Source: Zygosaccharomyces rouxii (taxonomy: Eukaryota; Ascomycota; Saccharomycetes; Saccharomycetales; Saccharomycetaceae). From it: a DNA stretch of 64,000 bases. Each line of letters begins with the position of its first letter. Positions within the stretch are counted from its first letter, which is position 1. Positions 41,422 to 52,573 of this stretch are shown piece after piece. The translations under genes were made by a program, and so were the position numbers. Location of the stretch: the NCBI RefSeq assembly GCF_000026365.1, contig NC_012993.1:930001-994000 (forward strand), read 5' to 3'. The notes under the pieces were generated by a model. The model ran no database searches. It was not told the origin of the DNA and saw only the letters and a list, made by a program, of their open reading frames with translations.

Positions 41422-41486
41422 TGACCTCAAGATATATATTGTAATCGAAGTATAGATAAAACCACCGAAAAAAAAAAAATGCATTG

Positions 41487-42974
41487 TTATCTGCGAGTTA
41501 CACTATACTGAGTAATACCTAGTAATTTGCTGGAAAAATCGATGTGATCTAAATCAAGATGAATCGGCCAACTTTGTAACGATTGAAAGTGATAATTGTC
41601 CTGCAATGATTCCAATCGATGCGCAACAGAATTTGGAGCTATAATTTGAACATTTGTATTTTGTAAAAGAAATTGATGTAACGTGTGATTTAATAACGTC
41701 TCGTCACAACCTTTGAGATCAACAACATGGTCGTGAATAGAGGAAAATGGGACATTATCCACTCTTTCCACATTATCAACAAAGTTGGTAGTAGACGTAA
41801 TTAGTCTTTGGTTAGCGTACATCCATGTTGGGGGGGAATAAGTCTTCCACCAAATGTGAACGCCTACTGGCTCGTCCCGTATCAAATCCAAAAGAGGAAC
41901 TATACCACCTTGGTGCAAAACACCCATAACAGTTGCCATTATTATATTAAAACCAATCCATGCCTTCACACCGTACGTTTTCCAATAACTGTTGAATTTC
42001 AAGCTCATCAGCGTCAATGGCGCTAACGGGATCAAGAATCTAAGTTCCTGGTGTTTAAAAACAGATAGTAAGGCCAAACCTGATAAAGCAGATAGCACAG
42101 GAATATTCGTAAACCAACCTCTTAGGCTTTTACGTGGAATCTGTAGAAATAAAACTGTGGGTCCTACAAGTTGTGGGAAATTAACCAAAACATGGGTATA
42201 CCTCGGATGCAATCCATGTTGAGCCAAATTGGATTCATCTAAATTGTACTTGAAATTATTCCAGGGAGCAATGACCCAGCGAGACCCACCGTAAATCAGA
42301 GTATCCACATATATGAAAGACAGGGCTGATAACAATATTGTAATCCCCAAGACCATTAGAGACCTCCAGGACCTGAGGTAAAATTTGACAAAAAGTACAA
42401 CTGAAGGTATCAAAAGAAAAACGGGGAAGGTTATTCTATTGAACACCCCAAGTGTAATAACGATCGACAGCACAGCAGACTTGACCATTGCATGATGACC
42501 ATTTGGGACTTTCGTTAGATCACTATACAGCGAAAGTGCAATTAAAACGAGTAAGGTTTCCAATGAATTCGAAAAAGAATGGCTCTGATGGCACCATGCA
42601 ATGTATGATGATTGCAGCAGGAATTCAGCTTGGCTTCCAGAGTGCGTCAGATGATTCAAAGCATACCGACTTATTAACAAATATAACCCAAAATTTTGCA
42701 GCCTAACCAACCTTAGGATCCACAATGGGCTTAAAATGCCGTAAAATTGAAATACCCACCAATGACTAATATACAATGGAACGAAACTCCTCGCGGAATG
42801 ATCCTGAGTAAACTCCCATGGAATGCTACCTTTAACCCCACCAATTCTGGTCGCTAAAACTTCTAAACTCTGGAAATGTTCATCTGGATGGATGTAAGAG
42901 GGCTGTAGTGCGATGAAAACTCCTATGAGAGCCCAAATTAACCACTTCATGGACTTCAATGGGTCAATATTCAT
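41487..42974 (-). CDS. SMP3: Smp3, GPI alpha-1,2-mannosyltransferase IV
   Basis: ER enzyme that adds the fourth mannose to GPI precursors, essential in yeast. The 495 aa protein (516 in S. cerevisiae) belongs to the GT-C/PIG-B family. The first membrane segment (WLIWALIGVFIAL) is followed by the luminal motif HPDEHFQSLE (His29-Pro-Asp-Glu32), which is the family catalytic signature. About eight to ten further hydrophobic segments follow, and a luminal C-terminus after about residue 350. It converges on RPT3 with a 65-base gap. Confidence 0.95.
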   Translation of the reverse strand: MNIDPLKSMKWLIWALIGVFIALQPSYIHPDEHFQSLEVLATRIGGVKGSIPWEFTQDHSARSFVPLYISHWWVFQFYGILSPLWILRLVRLQNFGLYLLISRYALNHLTHSGSQAEFLLQSSYIAWCHQSHSFSNSLETLLVLIALSLYSDLTKVPNGHHAMVKSAVLSIVITLGVFNRITFPVFLLIPSVVLFVKFYLRSWRSLMVLGITILLSALSFIYVDTLIYGGSRWVIAPWNNFKYNLDESNLAQHGLHPRYTHVLVNFPQLVGPTVLFLQIPRKSLRGWFTNIPVLSALSGLALLSVFKHQELRFLIPLAPLTLMSLKFNSYWKTYGVKAWIGFNIIMATVMGVLHQGGIVPLLDLIRDEPVGVHIWWKTYSPPTWMYANQRLITSTTNFVDNVERVDNVPFSSIHDHVVDLKGCDETLLNHTLHQFLLQNTNVQIIAPNSVAHRLESLQDNYHFQSLQSWPIHLDLDHIDFSSKLLGITQYSVTRR

Positions 42975-43218
42975 GTCATTTATTGGTGCTCATCGCATTT
43001 CGTGATATTGTTTTCAGTCACTTTTGACACATCCTTATGTACGAGGGCATTAAAAATTTTAAACGTGATGAGTATGAAAAGAAAACAAACCTTTAAAACG
43101 TTCTAAACCTATGAAATTATACTGAAGAAAACGAGAAGAAGACGAGAAGTTTCTGTTTCTCTTAATTATACTGTATTGATTTGACTGCTCTTCAACTATC
43201 TGGCTCTAATTCTCCAAA

Positions 43219-46056
43219 ATGCAGGATGAGCGGGCAATTCTAACCTGCCTTGAGCAGACAATGGTATCAGACGCTAAAGTGATCAAGATGGCAGAGCAAC
43301 AATTGTTCCAGTACCAAAAGCAGCAAGGTTTTGCAACTTTTTTATTGCAAATTGTAGCAAATCCAGAGGTTCCACTAAACATTAGATTATCCTCTGCCAT
43401 CTATTTAAAAAACAAAATTCAAAGATCATGGAGTGCCGTGAATCGTGAAGATGGGATCAAGCCAGCGGAACAGCAGGTGATCAAGGACAATTTGGTGCAG
43501 ACGTTGGTCAGTAATTCCAGTAACAACCATATCAGACCTCATTTAACAGAATCCGTCAGAGGAATTTTGAACAGTAATGATAACTGGGACTTGACCAACT
43601 TGATGAACGAGCTTTTATCAAGTGGTAAGCAAGAATATATTTATACTGGTCTCCTTTTACTTTTTGAAGTTTGTATAGCTCATAGATGGGATATGGCAGA
43701 GGATAGACAAGTGATAGATGGTGTAATTTTTACTGTTTTCCCCACTGTGGAAACCATTGCATCAGAATTGGTTAACAAAGAAGATTACAAGTCAAATGAA
43801 TTGTTGTATTTGATTTTAAAGAGTTTCAAATACAGTTGTCTGAACAATTTTCCCCAATATTTCAAGAACATAGAGAAATTAAATGCATGGATACAATTGC
43901 ATCTTTTTGTCTGTGCTAAACCATTACCAAAGGAAGTTTTAGAGCTAGACCCAGCTGATAGATCCCTCGATAAAAGAGTAAAAGTTAACAAATGGGGATT
44001 TGGTAACTTGAATAGATTTATCCACAAGTACAGTCGAGTCACTAAGAGCGTTACTGAGGAATTTGTTGCATACGTGTTTAGTAACATATTGCCACTTGTT
44101 TTGCAAGAATATTTCAAAATTATTCAAACCTGGCGTGACGGATCCCTCTGGCTCGGCGGTGCTTCTTTGCATTACTTGATTCAATTTTTGGAAAAATGTA
44201 CTGTCCTTGATGAAGTTTATCCTTTAATCGAACTCAATTTGGTAACCATTATTGAAAATGTAATCTTCCCCTGTCTATGTGCAAGTCCAGAAAGTGTAGA
44301 ATTGTTGGAGGAGGATCAAGAGGAATATACAAGACGTTATTTCGATATGAATAAGGAAGGTACTACAGCAGATGTCGCATCATCAGATTTTGTGTTTGTT
44401 GTGGGCCATAAACGTCCTGAAAAAATGCAATCAATTCTGCCATTTGTCAATAGCGTTTTCTTAAGCTTCCAAGAGAATGCCCAGGACGTTACATGTGCTT
44501 ACAAGCAAGAAGGTGCCATGAGAATGATTTCCACCCTATTCACCTTTTTGGAGGATCACACCGACTTGGAAACTATTTTTTCCAATTACATCACAGTTTT
44601 CCTTTCACAACCCCAGTACCCATTTTTAATTGCAAGAGCTCTTGAAACTATTTCAATTTATGGCAACGATTTTAAGGATGTGAATACTTTGTCCAAATTG
44701 TTTGAATTAACCTACACACATTTCATGAGTTCCGATGTTCTGCCGGTGCAAATCGAAGCTGCTGATGCTCTAAAGACATTGGTGGTTTCAAACCCCAACA
44801 TCCATCCCCACATATCCGCACAAGTTCCTGGCATCATGGAAAAACTACTAAGACTTTCAAAGGAATTCCAAATTGACATTTTATCGGAAGTCATGGAAGC
44901 ATTTGTGGAAAGATTTGCCGATGAGTTAACCATCTTTGCCGAGGATTTGGCACGTAACTTGGTAGAACAATTTTTAGATCTTGGTCGCTCGCTGCTGGAC
45001 AGTTCCTCCGGTGCTTATTCTACGGGTGATCAAGACCAAGAAATTCAAGCTAGTGCTCTTTTGCAAACTATGACAACAATGGTAATGTCAATGAACAAAG
45101 TTTCCCTAGTGGACCAATTTTTGCCAGTGGTCAAATTTGTCATTATAAATGCCCAAATTTCCTTCCTTACCGAAATTGTTGATCTCATGGATTCCTTAGC
45201 ATTATCTTCCAAAACCCTTTACAACCAGTTTACTCCTGCCGTCTGGGAAATGTTCCATGATGTCCTAGATTCTTTCCAAACTTATGCTCTCGATTATTTC
45301 GAAGGTTACTTAGTTTTCTTTGAAACTGTAGTGACTCACGGGTTCCCACAAGACCAGACTTATTTGCCTGCGTTCTTAGAGATCCTATCTTTGAAATTGG
45401 AGAGTGATGTAGATTATGATGTGGAAAGCGTTGTGGAAATCCTTGTATTCTATGCACTTTCATTAAGAGATATCCCACTTTTCTCCAAGGCATTAAAAGT
45501 ATCATCAAATGCAGAGTTGGAATTGGATCCTGCCAGTGTGGTTAAGCTGTTTTTAGCCAACCTTTTCGTCAAACCAGTTGAAACTTTACAAGTTTGTGAG
45601 AGTGAAGGTGCAACTTTAACCATACTAACACAATGGTTCGCCTGTAAATTTCACAGTGTCTTCTCCATCAAATTACAAATTTTGGCAATCATCTCCTTGT
45701 TTAAACTACCTGATTTACCAGGTAGTGTGAAAGGATTTGTCCCACAATTCGCAGACAAGTTAGTGGCTTTAACGGAATCCTTACCAAGTGCCATTCGTAA
45801 AAGAGATGCTATGTCAAAGGGCGAAGAAGGTTTAGAAGAAATGTTTGCATCTGAAGATGGTGGAGAAGACATGTATTTCGAAGAATTTGAAGAAGACCTG
45901 AAGGAAACAGTCTTGGACCAAGCAAACGCATTCCAGGAAGTGCATTCTTTCTTTTCACAACTGGATCCAACCCGATCACAACAAATTGTTAGCACTTTGA
46001 GTGAGGATAGAAAGCATTCATTAGAGGTCATTCTAGAATTCGTTTCCCAAGCTTGA
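43219..46056 (+). CDS. SXM1: Sxm1 (Kap108), importin-beta family nuclear import receptor
   Basis: Karyopherin that imports Lhp1 (yeast La) and some ribosomal proteins. The 945 aa protein matches the S. cerevisiae length (944). It starts with an importin-beta N-terminal (RanGTP-binding) region ([43 protein letters not shown]), then HEAT-like helical repeats to the end. Acidic segments lie near 365 ([10 protein letters not shown]) and 885-905 ([16 protein letters not shown]). Convergent with NCB2 at a 95-base gap. Confidence 0.97.
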   Translation: MQDERAILTCLEQTMVSDAKVIKMAEQQLFQYQKQQGFATFLLQIVANPEVPLNIRLSSAIYLKNKIQRSWSAVNREDGIKPAEQQVIKDNLVQTLVSNSSNNHIRPHLTESVRGILNSNDNWDLTNLMNELLSSGKQEYIYTGLLLLFEVCIAHRWDMAEDRQVIDGVIFTVFPTVETIASELVNKEDYKSNELLYLILKSFKYSCLNNFPQYFKNIEKLNAWIQLHLFVCAKPLPKEVLELDPADRSLDKRVKVNKWGFGNLNRFIHKYSRVTKSVTEEFVAYVFSNILPLVLQEYFKIIQTWRDGSLWLGGASLHYLIQFLEKCTVLDEVYPLIELNLVTIIENVIFPCLCASPESVELLEEDQEEYTRRYFDMNKEGTTADVASSDFVFVVGHKRPEKMQSILPFVNSVFLSFQENAQDVTCAYKQEGAMRMISTLFTFLEDHTDLETIFSNYITVFLSQPQYPFLIARALETISIYGNDFKDVNTLSKLFELTYTHFMSSDVLPVQIEAADALKTLVVSNPNIHPHISAQVPGIMEKLLRLSKEFQIDILSEVMEAFVERFADELTIFAEDLARNLVEQFLDLGRSLLDSSSGAYSTGDQDQEIQASALLQTMTTMVMSMNKVSLVDQFLPVVKFVIINAQISFLTEIVDLMDSLALSSKTLYNQFTPAVWEMFHDVLDSFQTYALDYFEGYLVFFETVVTHGFPQDQTYLPAFLEILSLKLESDVDYDVESVVEILVFYALSLRDIPLFSKALKVSSNAELELDPASVVKLFLANLFVKPVETLQVCESEGATLTILTQWFACKFHSVFSIKLQILAIISLFKLPDLPGSVKGFVPQFADKLVALTESLPSAIRKRDAMSKGEEGLEEMFASEDGGEDMYFEEFEEDLKETVLDQANAFQEVHSFFSQLDPTRSQQIVSTLSEDRKHSLEVILEFVSQA

Positions 46057-46151
46057 ACAAATTCAAATTAAACTAATAAAATACCGGTTTGATTTTTATA
46101 CATGTATTATGTATATACACACTGTCACCATACCACATACACGCTTTATAC

Positions 46152-46690
46152 CTACTCTTCTTCAGCTTTCAAAGTTGCGTCATCAGCACTCGTACTACTT
46201 GAAGCGCCACTGACGCTCGTTTGATGCAAACGTGACCTTGATTGTCTGAAAAGAGCTTCTTGTTGTCGCAGTAGTTCTTCTTCGGATAACCCACTTTTCT
46301 TAAATTTGGCATCTCGCTTCTCCTTAACTCGCTGCGTACCCTTATAATCTGCTAACCTTTGCTCGAGGAATGGTATAAATTCAACGTATTCTAGTTCTTC
46401 AAGTGCCTTTATAACGTGTTCAGGTGCTATTGTCTTTTTAGCATCATTTTCTGCCATTTCGCTTGCCATAGACGAAAGAATCATTATAAACTCTATTCCA
46501 GATTTAATGATAATCTCTCTTGCTTCCTTACTAAACGTGAGGTCTGGATCTAGTACTTCACTTATAACCTTTTGTACAGTAGCTGTGAAAGACTTTGTTA
46601 GTATCGTTAAGAAAACAGGACTAAAGATAAAGTGTTCTAGAACGTAAACATACCCTTAGGTAGCGATACATCATCGGCTTCATTGCCCAT
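46152..46690 (-). CDS. NCB2: Ncb2 (NC2 beta), spliced, histone-fold repressor of TBP
   Basis: Ncb2 with Bur6 forms negative cofactor 2, which binds TBP on DNA and regulates Pol II initiation. The gene is spliced: exon 1 is 46690-46654 (37 bases, MGNEADDVSLPK plus one base), the intron is 46653-46583 and exon 2 is 46582-46152. The joined product is 155 aa (146 in S. cerevisiae). Reading across the junction gives SLPK-ATVQKVISEVLDPDL, collinear with the S. cerevisiae protein. The histone fold includes ILSSMASEMAENDAKKTIAPEHV and is followed by ALEELEYVEFIPFLEQ and a Ser-rich acidic tail. An ORF starting at the internal ATG 46484 alone would lack the first histone-fold helix. S. cerevisiae NCB2 also has an intron near its start. 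Confidence 0.96.
46583..46653 (-). other. NCB2 spliceosomal intron
   Basis: A 71-base intron on the minus strand. The 5' site is GTATGT (46653-46648), the branch point TACTAAC (46603-46597), and the 3' site ends TTTCACAG at 46583. It interrupts an alanine codon after its first base. The three signals are perfect yeast consensus and the intron is short for the group. Confidence 0.95.
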
Positions 46691-47140
46691 CCTGGGACTA
46701 TATTTAGCTTAATATTCCTTTCCATCCCAGCAGTATCATTACGGGATGCACTCAGAATCATGGGCCTTTTTATACTTTCAAGATCAAAGGACGCGGCGTC
46801 GCGCGATGATTATGATGACGAAGAAGAAAAAAAAAGTAAAAAAAAAAAAAAAGATACAGTAATTTATGGAGGCATAGTAGCGGGGAAGACTACTGATAGT
46901 CAGAACGCGGGATAATGGGTCAGAAGTATGGTCTCAAAACTGCCTTGTCCTTGCTGCAAATGAGCTCTGTTTTTCCATCATGAAAAATTGTATGAAAAAA
47001 TTCGGACTTTTGGATCACGCTATGCTCACTTTCAACGAAAGTGAAAAAAAATGAAAAGAAAAAATACAACCGATGAGATGAGCTTAGATGAGATGAGTAG
47101 TGGTATTCATAATTAGAAATTGAGTAGACTGGCGCCCAAG
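46691..47140. promoter_or_regulatory. NCB2-UTP5 divergent promoter
   Basis: A 450-base region with an A-rich run at 46828-46852, RRPE-like TGAAAAATTG (46981-46990) and a GATGAG cluster near 47071-47096. These belong to the UTP5 side. Confidence 0.7.
47071..47084 (+). promoter_or_regulatory. PAC-like box for UTP5
   Basis: CGATGAGATGAGCT lies 57 bases before the UTP5 ATG, followed by a second GATGAGATGAG at 47087-47097. Together with the RRPE-like sequence at 46981-46991 (10 of 11 match), it resembles the ribosome-biogenesis promoter class. Confidence 0.65.
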
Positions 47141-48928
47141 ATGTATTCTTCGCCTGTGCAGCTATCACAGTTTGATCCGCAAGGTTTGAAAATATGCTAC
47201 GTGACTGTAGAATTGGATAGACAGAGAGTCACAGTAGTTGATACAAATGGACAAAATGAGCAGAGTATGCTGTTGGATAAATCCTCATTACAAGTCGATT
47301 GTGTCGAATGGGCTCAAATTGGTGATGTCTCATGTGTCTTGCTAGGTTTGAACGAGGGTGAAGTGTGGGTATATGCACCTGCTGCCAATAGAATAATGGG
47401 AAAGATGATCACTGGTGATTCTTTTCAAATAAAAGATTTGGCAATCACAGGAGACTCTCACTGCTGGGCTGTCGATAGTCAAGATACTTTTTACAAGTTT
47501 GAAATGGTTGATTTTAGCCTGAGGGAAAAATTCAAAGTGGAAAATTGTGAACAGATTAACAAATTATGTCTATTGGACTCTGAAAATTTACTAGTTGCAT
47601 CTCATTCGGTTTCTATGGTCCATTTGCCATCTAAGAGTGTTACCAGGACATTTCCTGGACACGTTACACCCATTACACATTTACGATTGGTTTCACAAGG
47701 GTTTTTCATTACGGGTGCTCTTAATGATAGATTTTTAAACGTTTACGACATTGAAACTACAATTACTAAAAGTGTTCTAGTGCTACAGTCTAATTTATCC
47801 CAAGTTTCCTTACAAGACGATTCGTGTGTAGTGGCGACTACCGAGGAAGGTGAAGTAGAAGTTTTTGAAGATCCTCTTGTGCCTGTGAAAGGTAACAAGA
47901 GAAGGGCAAACAGATCTAAACAGTGCAATAAACGTATTTATACCAACAGTGCTAGCAATGGTGGTACCGCTTTCTACAATGCACACCTCGCAGGAGAAAT
48001 AGTTCAGTTGTCATGGTTTGAAAACGTTACAGTCCCAAGATTTGCATCCCTACAATGGCGCCAATTGCCAGCTGATTACGAGTTTGAAATCAAAAGTTTA
48101 CAGAAATCATTGAAGAGTGCAACCAGTAATGGATTGCATACTGCAGAACCTGCGGCCCCCACTTCATACAAGGAAGGTAATGCTAGCGTTACTTCTGGTG
48201 ATAATTTTAGACATGTTTCAGATGCAATTAGAGATTGGGAGAATGAAATGGCAGAACTAGAACGTCTTAACGTACAACCACATGCAGAGTCCTTGGCGGA
48301 TAGACTAGGCCAAAGAGCAATCACTCAAGGTAAGCGCAAGGCTTGGACCACCCCTGGTACAGTTACGGTTTTACTATCGCAAGCATTACAGTCCAATGAT
48401 CATTCATTGCTAGAAACCGCACTAAACAACAAGGATGAAAGAATGATTAGAGATACAGTCAGCAGATTACGTCCACCACTGGCGGTCCTTCTGCTAGAGA
48501 GATTGGCCGATCGTATCGCCAGACAATCTCATCGTCAACAACAACTAAACATTTGGGTTAAATGGACACTGGTCATTCATGGTGGGTACCTAGTTTCCAT
48601 CCCCAACTTAATGTCCTCGTTGTCCTCTCTACACTCAACTTTAAAGAGACGCTCAAATCTTCTCCCCAGGCTATTGGTACTCGAGACAAGAATCGAATCA
48701 ACCTTAAACACGCTGCATCAAGAAGATGAAAACTTGGAGCCGCTAGGTGACTCTGATGAAGATGAACAAGACGTAGAGTACAACGAAGAGAGAGAAGACG
48801 CTCTTATGGAAGATGGTGAAGCAGATGAAGATGAAAGCGAGGATGAAGAAGAAGATGAAGAGGAGTATGAGCAAGATGAAGAGGAGCTTCCGGATGGGAT
48901 ATCGCAAGAGTCCATACAAGTAGAGTAG
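47141..48928 (+). CDS. UTP5: Utp5, t-UTP subunit of the small-subunit processome
   Basis: Utp5 belongs to the t-UTP/UtpA subcomplex that binds early 35S pre-rRNA and supports its transcription and processing. The 595 aa protein (643 in S. cerevisiae) starts MYSSPVQLSQFDPQG; the in-frame TTG seven codons upstream was rejected. The first half is a WD-like beta-propeller (about 1-320). The second half has the Utp12-family helical domain with GTVTVLLSQALQSNDHSLLE and IHGGYLVSIPNLMSSLSSLH. A C-terminal Glu/Asp tail of about 65 residues follows, typical of nucleolar proteins. PAC/RRPE-type promoter sites agree. Confidence 0.96.
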   Translation: MYSSPVQLSQFDPQGLKICYVTVELDRQRVTVVDTNGQNEQSMLLDKSSLQVDCVEWAQIGDVSCVLLGLNEGEVWVYAPAANRIMGKMITGDSFQIKDLAITGDSHCWAVDSQDTFYKFEMVDFSLREKFKVENCEQINKLCLLDSENLLVASHSVSMVHLPSKSVTRTFPGHVTPITHLRLVSQGFFITGALNDRFLNVYDIETTITKSVLVLQSNLSQVSLQDDSCVVATTEEGEVEVFEDPLVPVKGNKRRANRSKQCNKRIYTNSASNGGTAFYNAHLAGEIVQLSWFENVTVPRFASLQWRQLPADYEFEIKSLQKSLKSATSNGLHTAEPAAPTSYKEGNASVTSGDNFRHVSDAIRDWENEMAELERLNVQPHAESLADRLGQRAITQGKRKAWTTPGTVTVLLSQALQSNDHSLLETALNNKDERMIRDTVSRLRPPLAVLLLERLADRIARQSHRQQQLNIWVKWTLVIHGGYLVSIPNLMSSLSSLHSTLKRRSNLLPRLLVLETRIESTLNTLHQEDENLEPLGDSDEDEQDVEYNEEREDALMEDGEADEDESEDEEEDEEEYEQDEEELPDGISQESIQVE

Positions 48929-49314
48929 AGTAGACTGTAATTAATTACTCATTAGTTTAAAGAATCGGACCTGCCGGTCGGTCTTCATAAAATAAAGTGT
49001 ACAAGTAGGTAGCAAGATTCTACACAATTGACAACTGACGATTCCATCAGTAGCTACTAGAGAGAGCCTCCATCGCCATTGCCGGTTGATCAAAACGATT
49101 TACTTCAAGTTTCCCTGTTTTGGCTCATCTCGTCCAACCGAAGAATTGACCTCGCTTATCGCTGAACAATTTTTCAGTTGAAATATATATTTAAGCACTT
49201 CAAACTCTCGAGACAACAAAATCTGCAACTACTCATTTCCTCAAATCTAATAGTGGTAAAACCTTTCCGTCATAGTAGTGGAACAGTAATATTAAATTTA
49301 GAATCAAACTAAAA
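48929..49314. promoter_or_regulatory. HPT1 promoter region
   Basis: 386 bases between UTP5 and HPT1. AT-rich near 49180-49195 (ATATATATTTAAG, a possible TATA). No Bas1/Pho2 site (TGACTC) was found. Confidence 0.45.
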
Positions 49315-49959
49315 ATGGCTGACGAGAAGGAATACATCTCTTACAACAACGTTCATCAATTGGTGCAACAATCTGCGGAAGGTATAAAGCATTTTAAACC
49401 AGATATCATTATTGCCATCGGTGGTGGTGGTTTCATTCCAGCAAGAATCTTACGTACATTTTTAAAACAACCAGGTGTACCAACGATTAGAATTTTTGCC
49501 ATCATCTTATCACTTTACGAGAATGTTCAAAGTAGTGCAGGTGATGCGGAACAAATAGGTGTTGAAGTTCAAAGAACTCAATGGATTGATTACGAACAAT
49601 GTAAGTTGGATCTAGTTGGTAAGAACGTCTTGATCGTTGACGAAGTTGATGATACAAGAACCACTCTTCACTATGCTCTAAGTGAGTTGGAAAAAGATGC
49701 AGCTGCACAAGCTAAGGCAAAGGGAATAGATTTGGAAAAGAGTCCTGAATTCAAGACTACCTTCTCCATCTTTGTTCTACATGACAAAATGAAGCCAAAG
49801 AAAGCTGATTTGCCTGCAGAAATTATGAACGATAAGCATCGTTATTTCGCAGCTAGAACCGTACCTGACAAGTGGTTTGCTTACCCATGGGAATCGGTTG
49901 ATATCGTAACCCACACCAAGAGGGCCATTGAACAGGGAAATGATGTTTTCTTGCCCTGA
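49315..49959 (+). CDS. HPT1: Hypoxanthine-guanine phosphoribosyltransferase
   Basis: Salvages hypoxanthine and guanine (and xanthine weakly) to nucleotides with PRPP. The 214 aa protein (221 in S. cerevisiae) has a Rossmann-like type I PRTase core: IIIAIGGGGFIPARIL near 33-48 and the PRPP-binding loop VLIVDEVDDTRTTL at about 104-117. The hood region KWFAYPWESVD lies near the C-terminus. Start ATG has a good AAAA context. URH1, another salvage gene, is next in the same direction. Confidence 0.97.
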   Translation: MADEKEYISYNNVHQLVQQSAEGIKHFKPDIIIAIGGGGFIPARILRTFLKQPGVPTIRIFAIILSLYENVQSSAGDAEQIGVEVQRTQWIDYEQCKLDLVGKNVLIVDEVDDTRTTLHYALSELEKDAAAQAKAKGIDLEKSPEFKTTFSIFVLHDKMKPKKADLPAEIMNDKHRYFAARTVPDKWFAYPWESVDIVTHTKRAIEQGNDVFLP

Positions 49960-50080
49960 ATTCTGTACAATAATTAGTTGTCTACTCGTGATCACTTAAC
50001 TAATACTATATAGGTGCGTGTTGCATCAAGAACTTTATCTATTTTATAAACTTTAGTCAACACGTATCGAAGCCAATAAG

Positions 50081-51088
50081 ATGAAAATTCCTATTTGGTT
50101 AGACTGTGATCCTGGCCACGACGACGCTCTTGCCATCACATTAAGCTGCTTCCACCCTGCCCTGCAATTGCTTGGTATTAGTGCATCCTACGGTAACGCG
50201 CCTGCAACCAAGACGGCATATAATGCTAGATCTTTAGTGACTGCCTTGGGTATGTTTGAGCAAATTCCAGTATATGCAGGCGCTCAAAAGCCACTGTATA
50301 GAACTCCTGAATATGCTCCTGATATCCATGGCGAATCTGGTCTTGACGGTACAGAATTATTACCTGAGCCTAAATGCGAATTGCAACAAGGTTCTTACGT
50401 GGAAGCAATGGAAAAAGCTATTTTAGAACATGCTAATGAAATTACTATTGTTGCTACTGGTCCCTTGACTTCTTTGGCTACATTATTGATTCAAAAACCT
50501 CATTTGAAATCAAAGATCAAGTATATAAGCATTATGGGGGGAGGTATTGAAGTTGGCAACCGCAATGACAACTGTTCTGCGGAATTTAACGTTTGGATTG
50601 ATCCAGAAGCAGCAAATTTTATTCTTCAAGATCCAGAATTAAAAGATAAGTCTATCTTGCTTGGCCTTGATATTACTCATAAGGCTATAGCTACGCAACA
50701 AGTTGTGGATCAAGTGCGCGGTGTTGTTGGAAAATCTAAGCTGCGTCAATTGTTCTATGAACTGTTTCAATTTTTTGCCCATTCTTATGAGGGAGCTCAA
50801 GATTTTAAGGACGGTCCTCCGTTGCACGATCCCCTTACTTTGATACCTCTATTGGAGTTCTACGGCTGGGCACCTAAATCCCAGGTTCAATTCCAGTATA
50901 AGAGACTCGATTTGAGAGTGGTAGACGATGCCACGCACTCAGATTTTGGCAAGACTTGTGTAATAAAAGAATACGATCCTAACGACAAAAGGGGAACCAT
51001 GGTTGGATTCAATGCAAACATGGATTTCTTTTGGAAACAAATTCTTGATTGCTTGGCGGAAGCAGAAAAATCTTCCACTATAGAATAA
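50081..51088 (+). CDS. URH1: Uridine nucleosidase
   Basis: Hydrolyses uridine (and nicotinamide riboside) to base and ribose in pyrimidine and NAD precursor salvage. The 335 aa protein (340 in S. cerevisiae) begins MKIPIWLDCDPGHDDALA; D8, D10, D14 and D15 form the calcium-binding signature of the inosine-uridine preferring nucleoside hydrolase family. Other conserved segments are IHGESGLDG, ISIMGGGIEVGNRN and EFNVWIDPEAA. Stop codons of URH1 and DIT2 are separated by only nine bases in tail-to-tail orientation. Confidence 0.97.
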   Translation: MKIPIWLDCDPGHDDALAITLSCFHPALQLLGISASYGNAPATKTAYNARSLVTALGMFEQIPVYAGAQKPLYRTPEYAPDIHGESGLDGTELLPEPKCELQQGSYVEAMEKAILEHANEITIVATGPLTSLATLLIQKPHLKSKIKYISIMGGGIEVGNRNDNCSAEFNVWIDPEAANFILQDPELKDKSILLGLDITHKAIATQQVVDQVRGVVGKSKLRQLFYELFQFFAHSYEGAQDFKDGPPLHDPLTLIPLLEFYGWAPKSQVQFQYKRLDLRVVDDATHSDFGKTCVIKEYDPNDKRGTMVGFNANMDFFWKQILDCLAEAEKSSTIE

Positions 51089-51097
51089 GATACAAAC

Positions 51098-52573
51098 TTA
51101 TACATTTACCTTTCTGAAATTTAACTTTAAATTTAATGGCGCCAAGGGTCCCGCGGGTGTCATTTTTTCATCCCATTCAGGTGCCAATGTCCATTCATAA
51201 TTCCTCAAAATTTCTGCTATAGTAATTCTCATTTCAGCTAATGCCAACTTCTCACCAAGACATGCACGACGTCCACCATGGAAACTGCTGACTTTACAGG
51301 CATTCTTTGCATGCTTCCAATTTTTTGTAATGGATTCCATATCATCTCCCCATCTTTCAGGTTTAAATTCATCTGCATCAGGTCCCCAAGAAGTTTTATC
51401 GTGATTCGTACCAAAATTGTTATATCCCACGTAGGTTCCCTTTGGAATAACCACATTTGTACCCAAGAGACAAGTTTTTGAAGTACATCTGTTAATAATT
51501 GTATTCAATGGTGGATATACCCTAACTGCTTCATAAAGAAAGCTGTTTAACAGTGGTGATTCTAATAATTTTTTGGAATCAAATACATTCATAATTTCCT
51601 CTCTAATTCTCCTCTGCCATGTTTGGGAATATTTGGCCAATAAATATAAGGAAGTGGTTAATAACAATTGTGGATTTTCGTGTCCTGCTACTAGCAGGAT
51701 AACAATATTATCGGTCAATTGTTTACGATTTATATGGTCCTTGTTGTAGGCACGAATCAAGTCACTAGCGGCAAATGTGGTCTGTTCGAACTTATAATTT
51801 TTCACCAGTTGATCATCTACATGTTCTACCAACTGCTTACGAAATTGTTCCACATCTTTAAATCCCCTTCTCCTAGCTGGAATTGGTAAATGGTCGAAGA
51901 ATGGGAAAGTTAGAAAAAATGGGTGAAAAATCTGCTTCTTTATACGCATCAAATGGTCATGTAATGGCGATTTATCACTGGTTAAGGTCGCAAAATCAAA
52001 CCCTAAGACTACCTGTGAAATATTATCCAAACATAACCGCTGAACCAATCCTGTCATTGAAATACTAACTTCTTTCTTATTCTCTTGTTCGAATCTCTCA
52101 CCAATAATATTTCCTAACAATTTAGCATTTCTGAAAATTGGACTTTCGTCAAAATGTTGTAATCCGTTGGTTACAATTGATCGATAAAGTTTCCAAACCT
52201 GCCCATGAGCGCTAATGACGTTATCTCCCGTATAGGCTGCGATCACGCTATGTGGAATTTTCTTCTGATTCCCGCTCTTTGCAAATACATCTTCATCTTT
52301 AAACACTTGAGCCAACATCTGTGGTTTAGTTACAATTATATTCCAACGTGAACCAAAAAACAGCTTAGCAGCTCCATACTTCTCTAATGGCTCCTTGAGA
52401 TACAAATGGTACAGCTCAGTTTGGTCGATATTGAGAATTGATGGGAGGAAAATGACATAAAATGGTATAGTGGGGATATTCTTCGGAAAATTCCACGGTG
52501 GGAATACAACCCTGTAACCGACGTACCCCACTATTATCAATGGTATAGCTAATAAAATTGATTCAAAATTCAT
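51098..52573 (-). CDS. DIT2: Dit2, CYP56 cytochrome P450 of spore-wall dityrosine synthesis
   Basis: Dit2 couples formyl-tyrosine units to the N,N-bisformyl dityrosine precursor that forms the outer spore wall. The 491 aa protein (489 in S. cerevisiae) has an N-terminal membrane anchor ([20 protein letters not shown]), the I-helix region [12 protein letters not shown] (oxygen-activation segment with AGHENP in place of AGxxT, as in CYP56), the ExxR motif EAVR, and the heme-ligand motif [10 protein letters not shown] near 428-437 with the proximal cysteine. It is divergent from DIT1 and shares a 942-base promoter. Confidence 0.97.
   Translation of the reverse strand: MNFESILLAIPLIIVGYVGYRVVFPPWNFPKNIPTIPFYVIFLPSILNIDQTELYHLYLKEPLEKYGAAKLFFGSRWNIIVTKPQMLAQVFKDEDVFAKSGNQKKIPHSVIAAYTGDNVISAHGQVWKLYRSIVTNGLQHFDESPIFRNAKLLGNIIGERFEQENKKEVSISMTGLVQRLCLDNISQVVLGFDFATLTSDKSPLHDHLMRIKKQIFHPFFLTFPFFDHLPIPARRRGFKDVEQFRKQLVEHVDDQLVKNYKFEQTTFAASDLIRAYNKDHINRKQLTDNIVILLVAGHENPQLLLTTSLYLLAKYSQTWQRRIREEIMNVFDSKKLLESPLLNSFLYEAVRVYPPLNTIINRCTSKTCLLGTNVVIPKGTYVGYNNFGTNHDKTSWGPDADEFKPERWGDDMESITKNWKHAKNACKVSSFHGGRRACLGEKLALAEMRITIAEILRNYEWTLAPEWDEKMTPAGPLAPLNLKLNFRKVNV

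Noticed and set aside
46152..46484. NCB2 as an unspliced 110-codon ORF
   Set aside because: It would lack the first histone-fold helix; splice signals upstream restore it.
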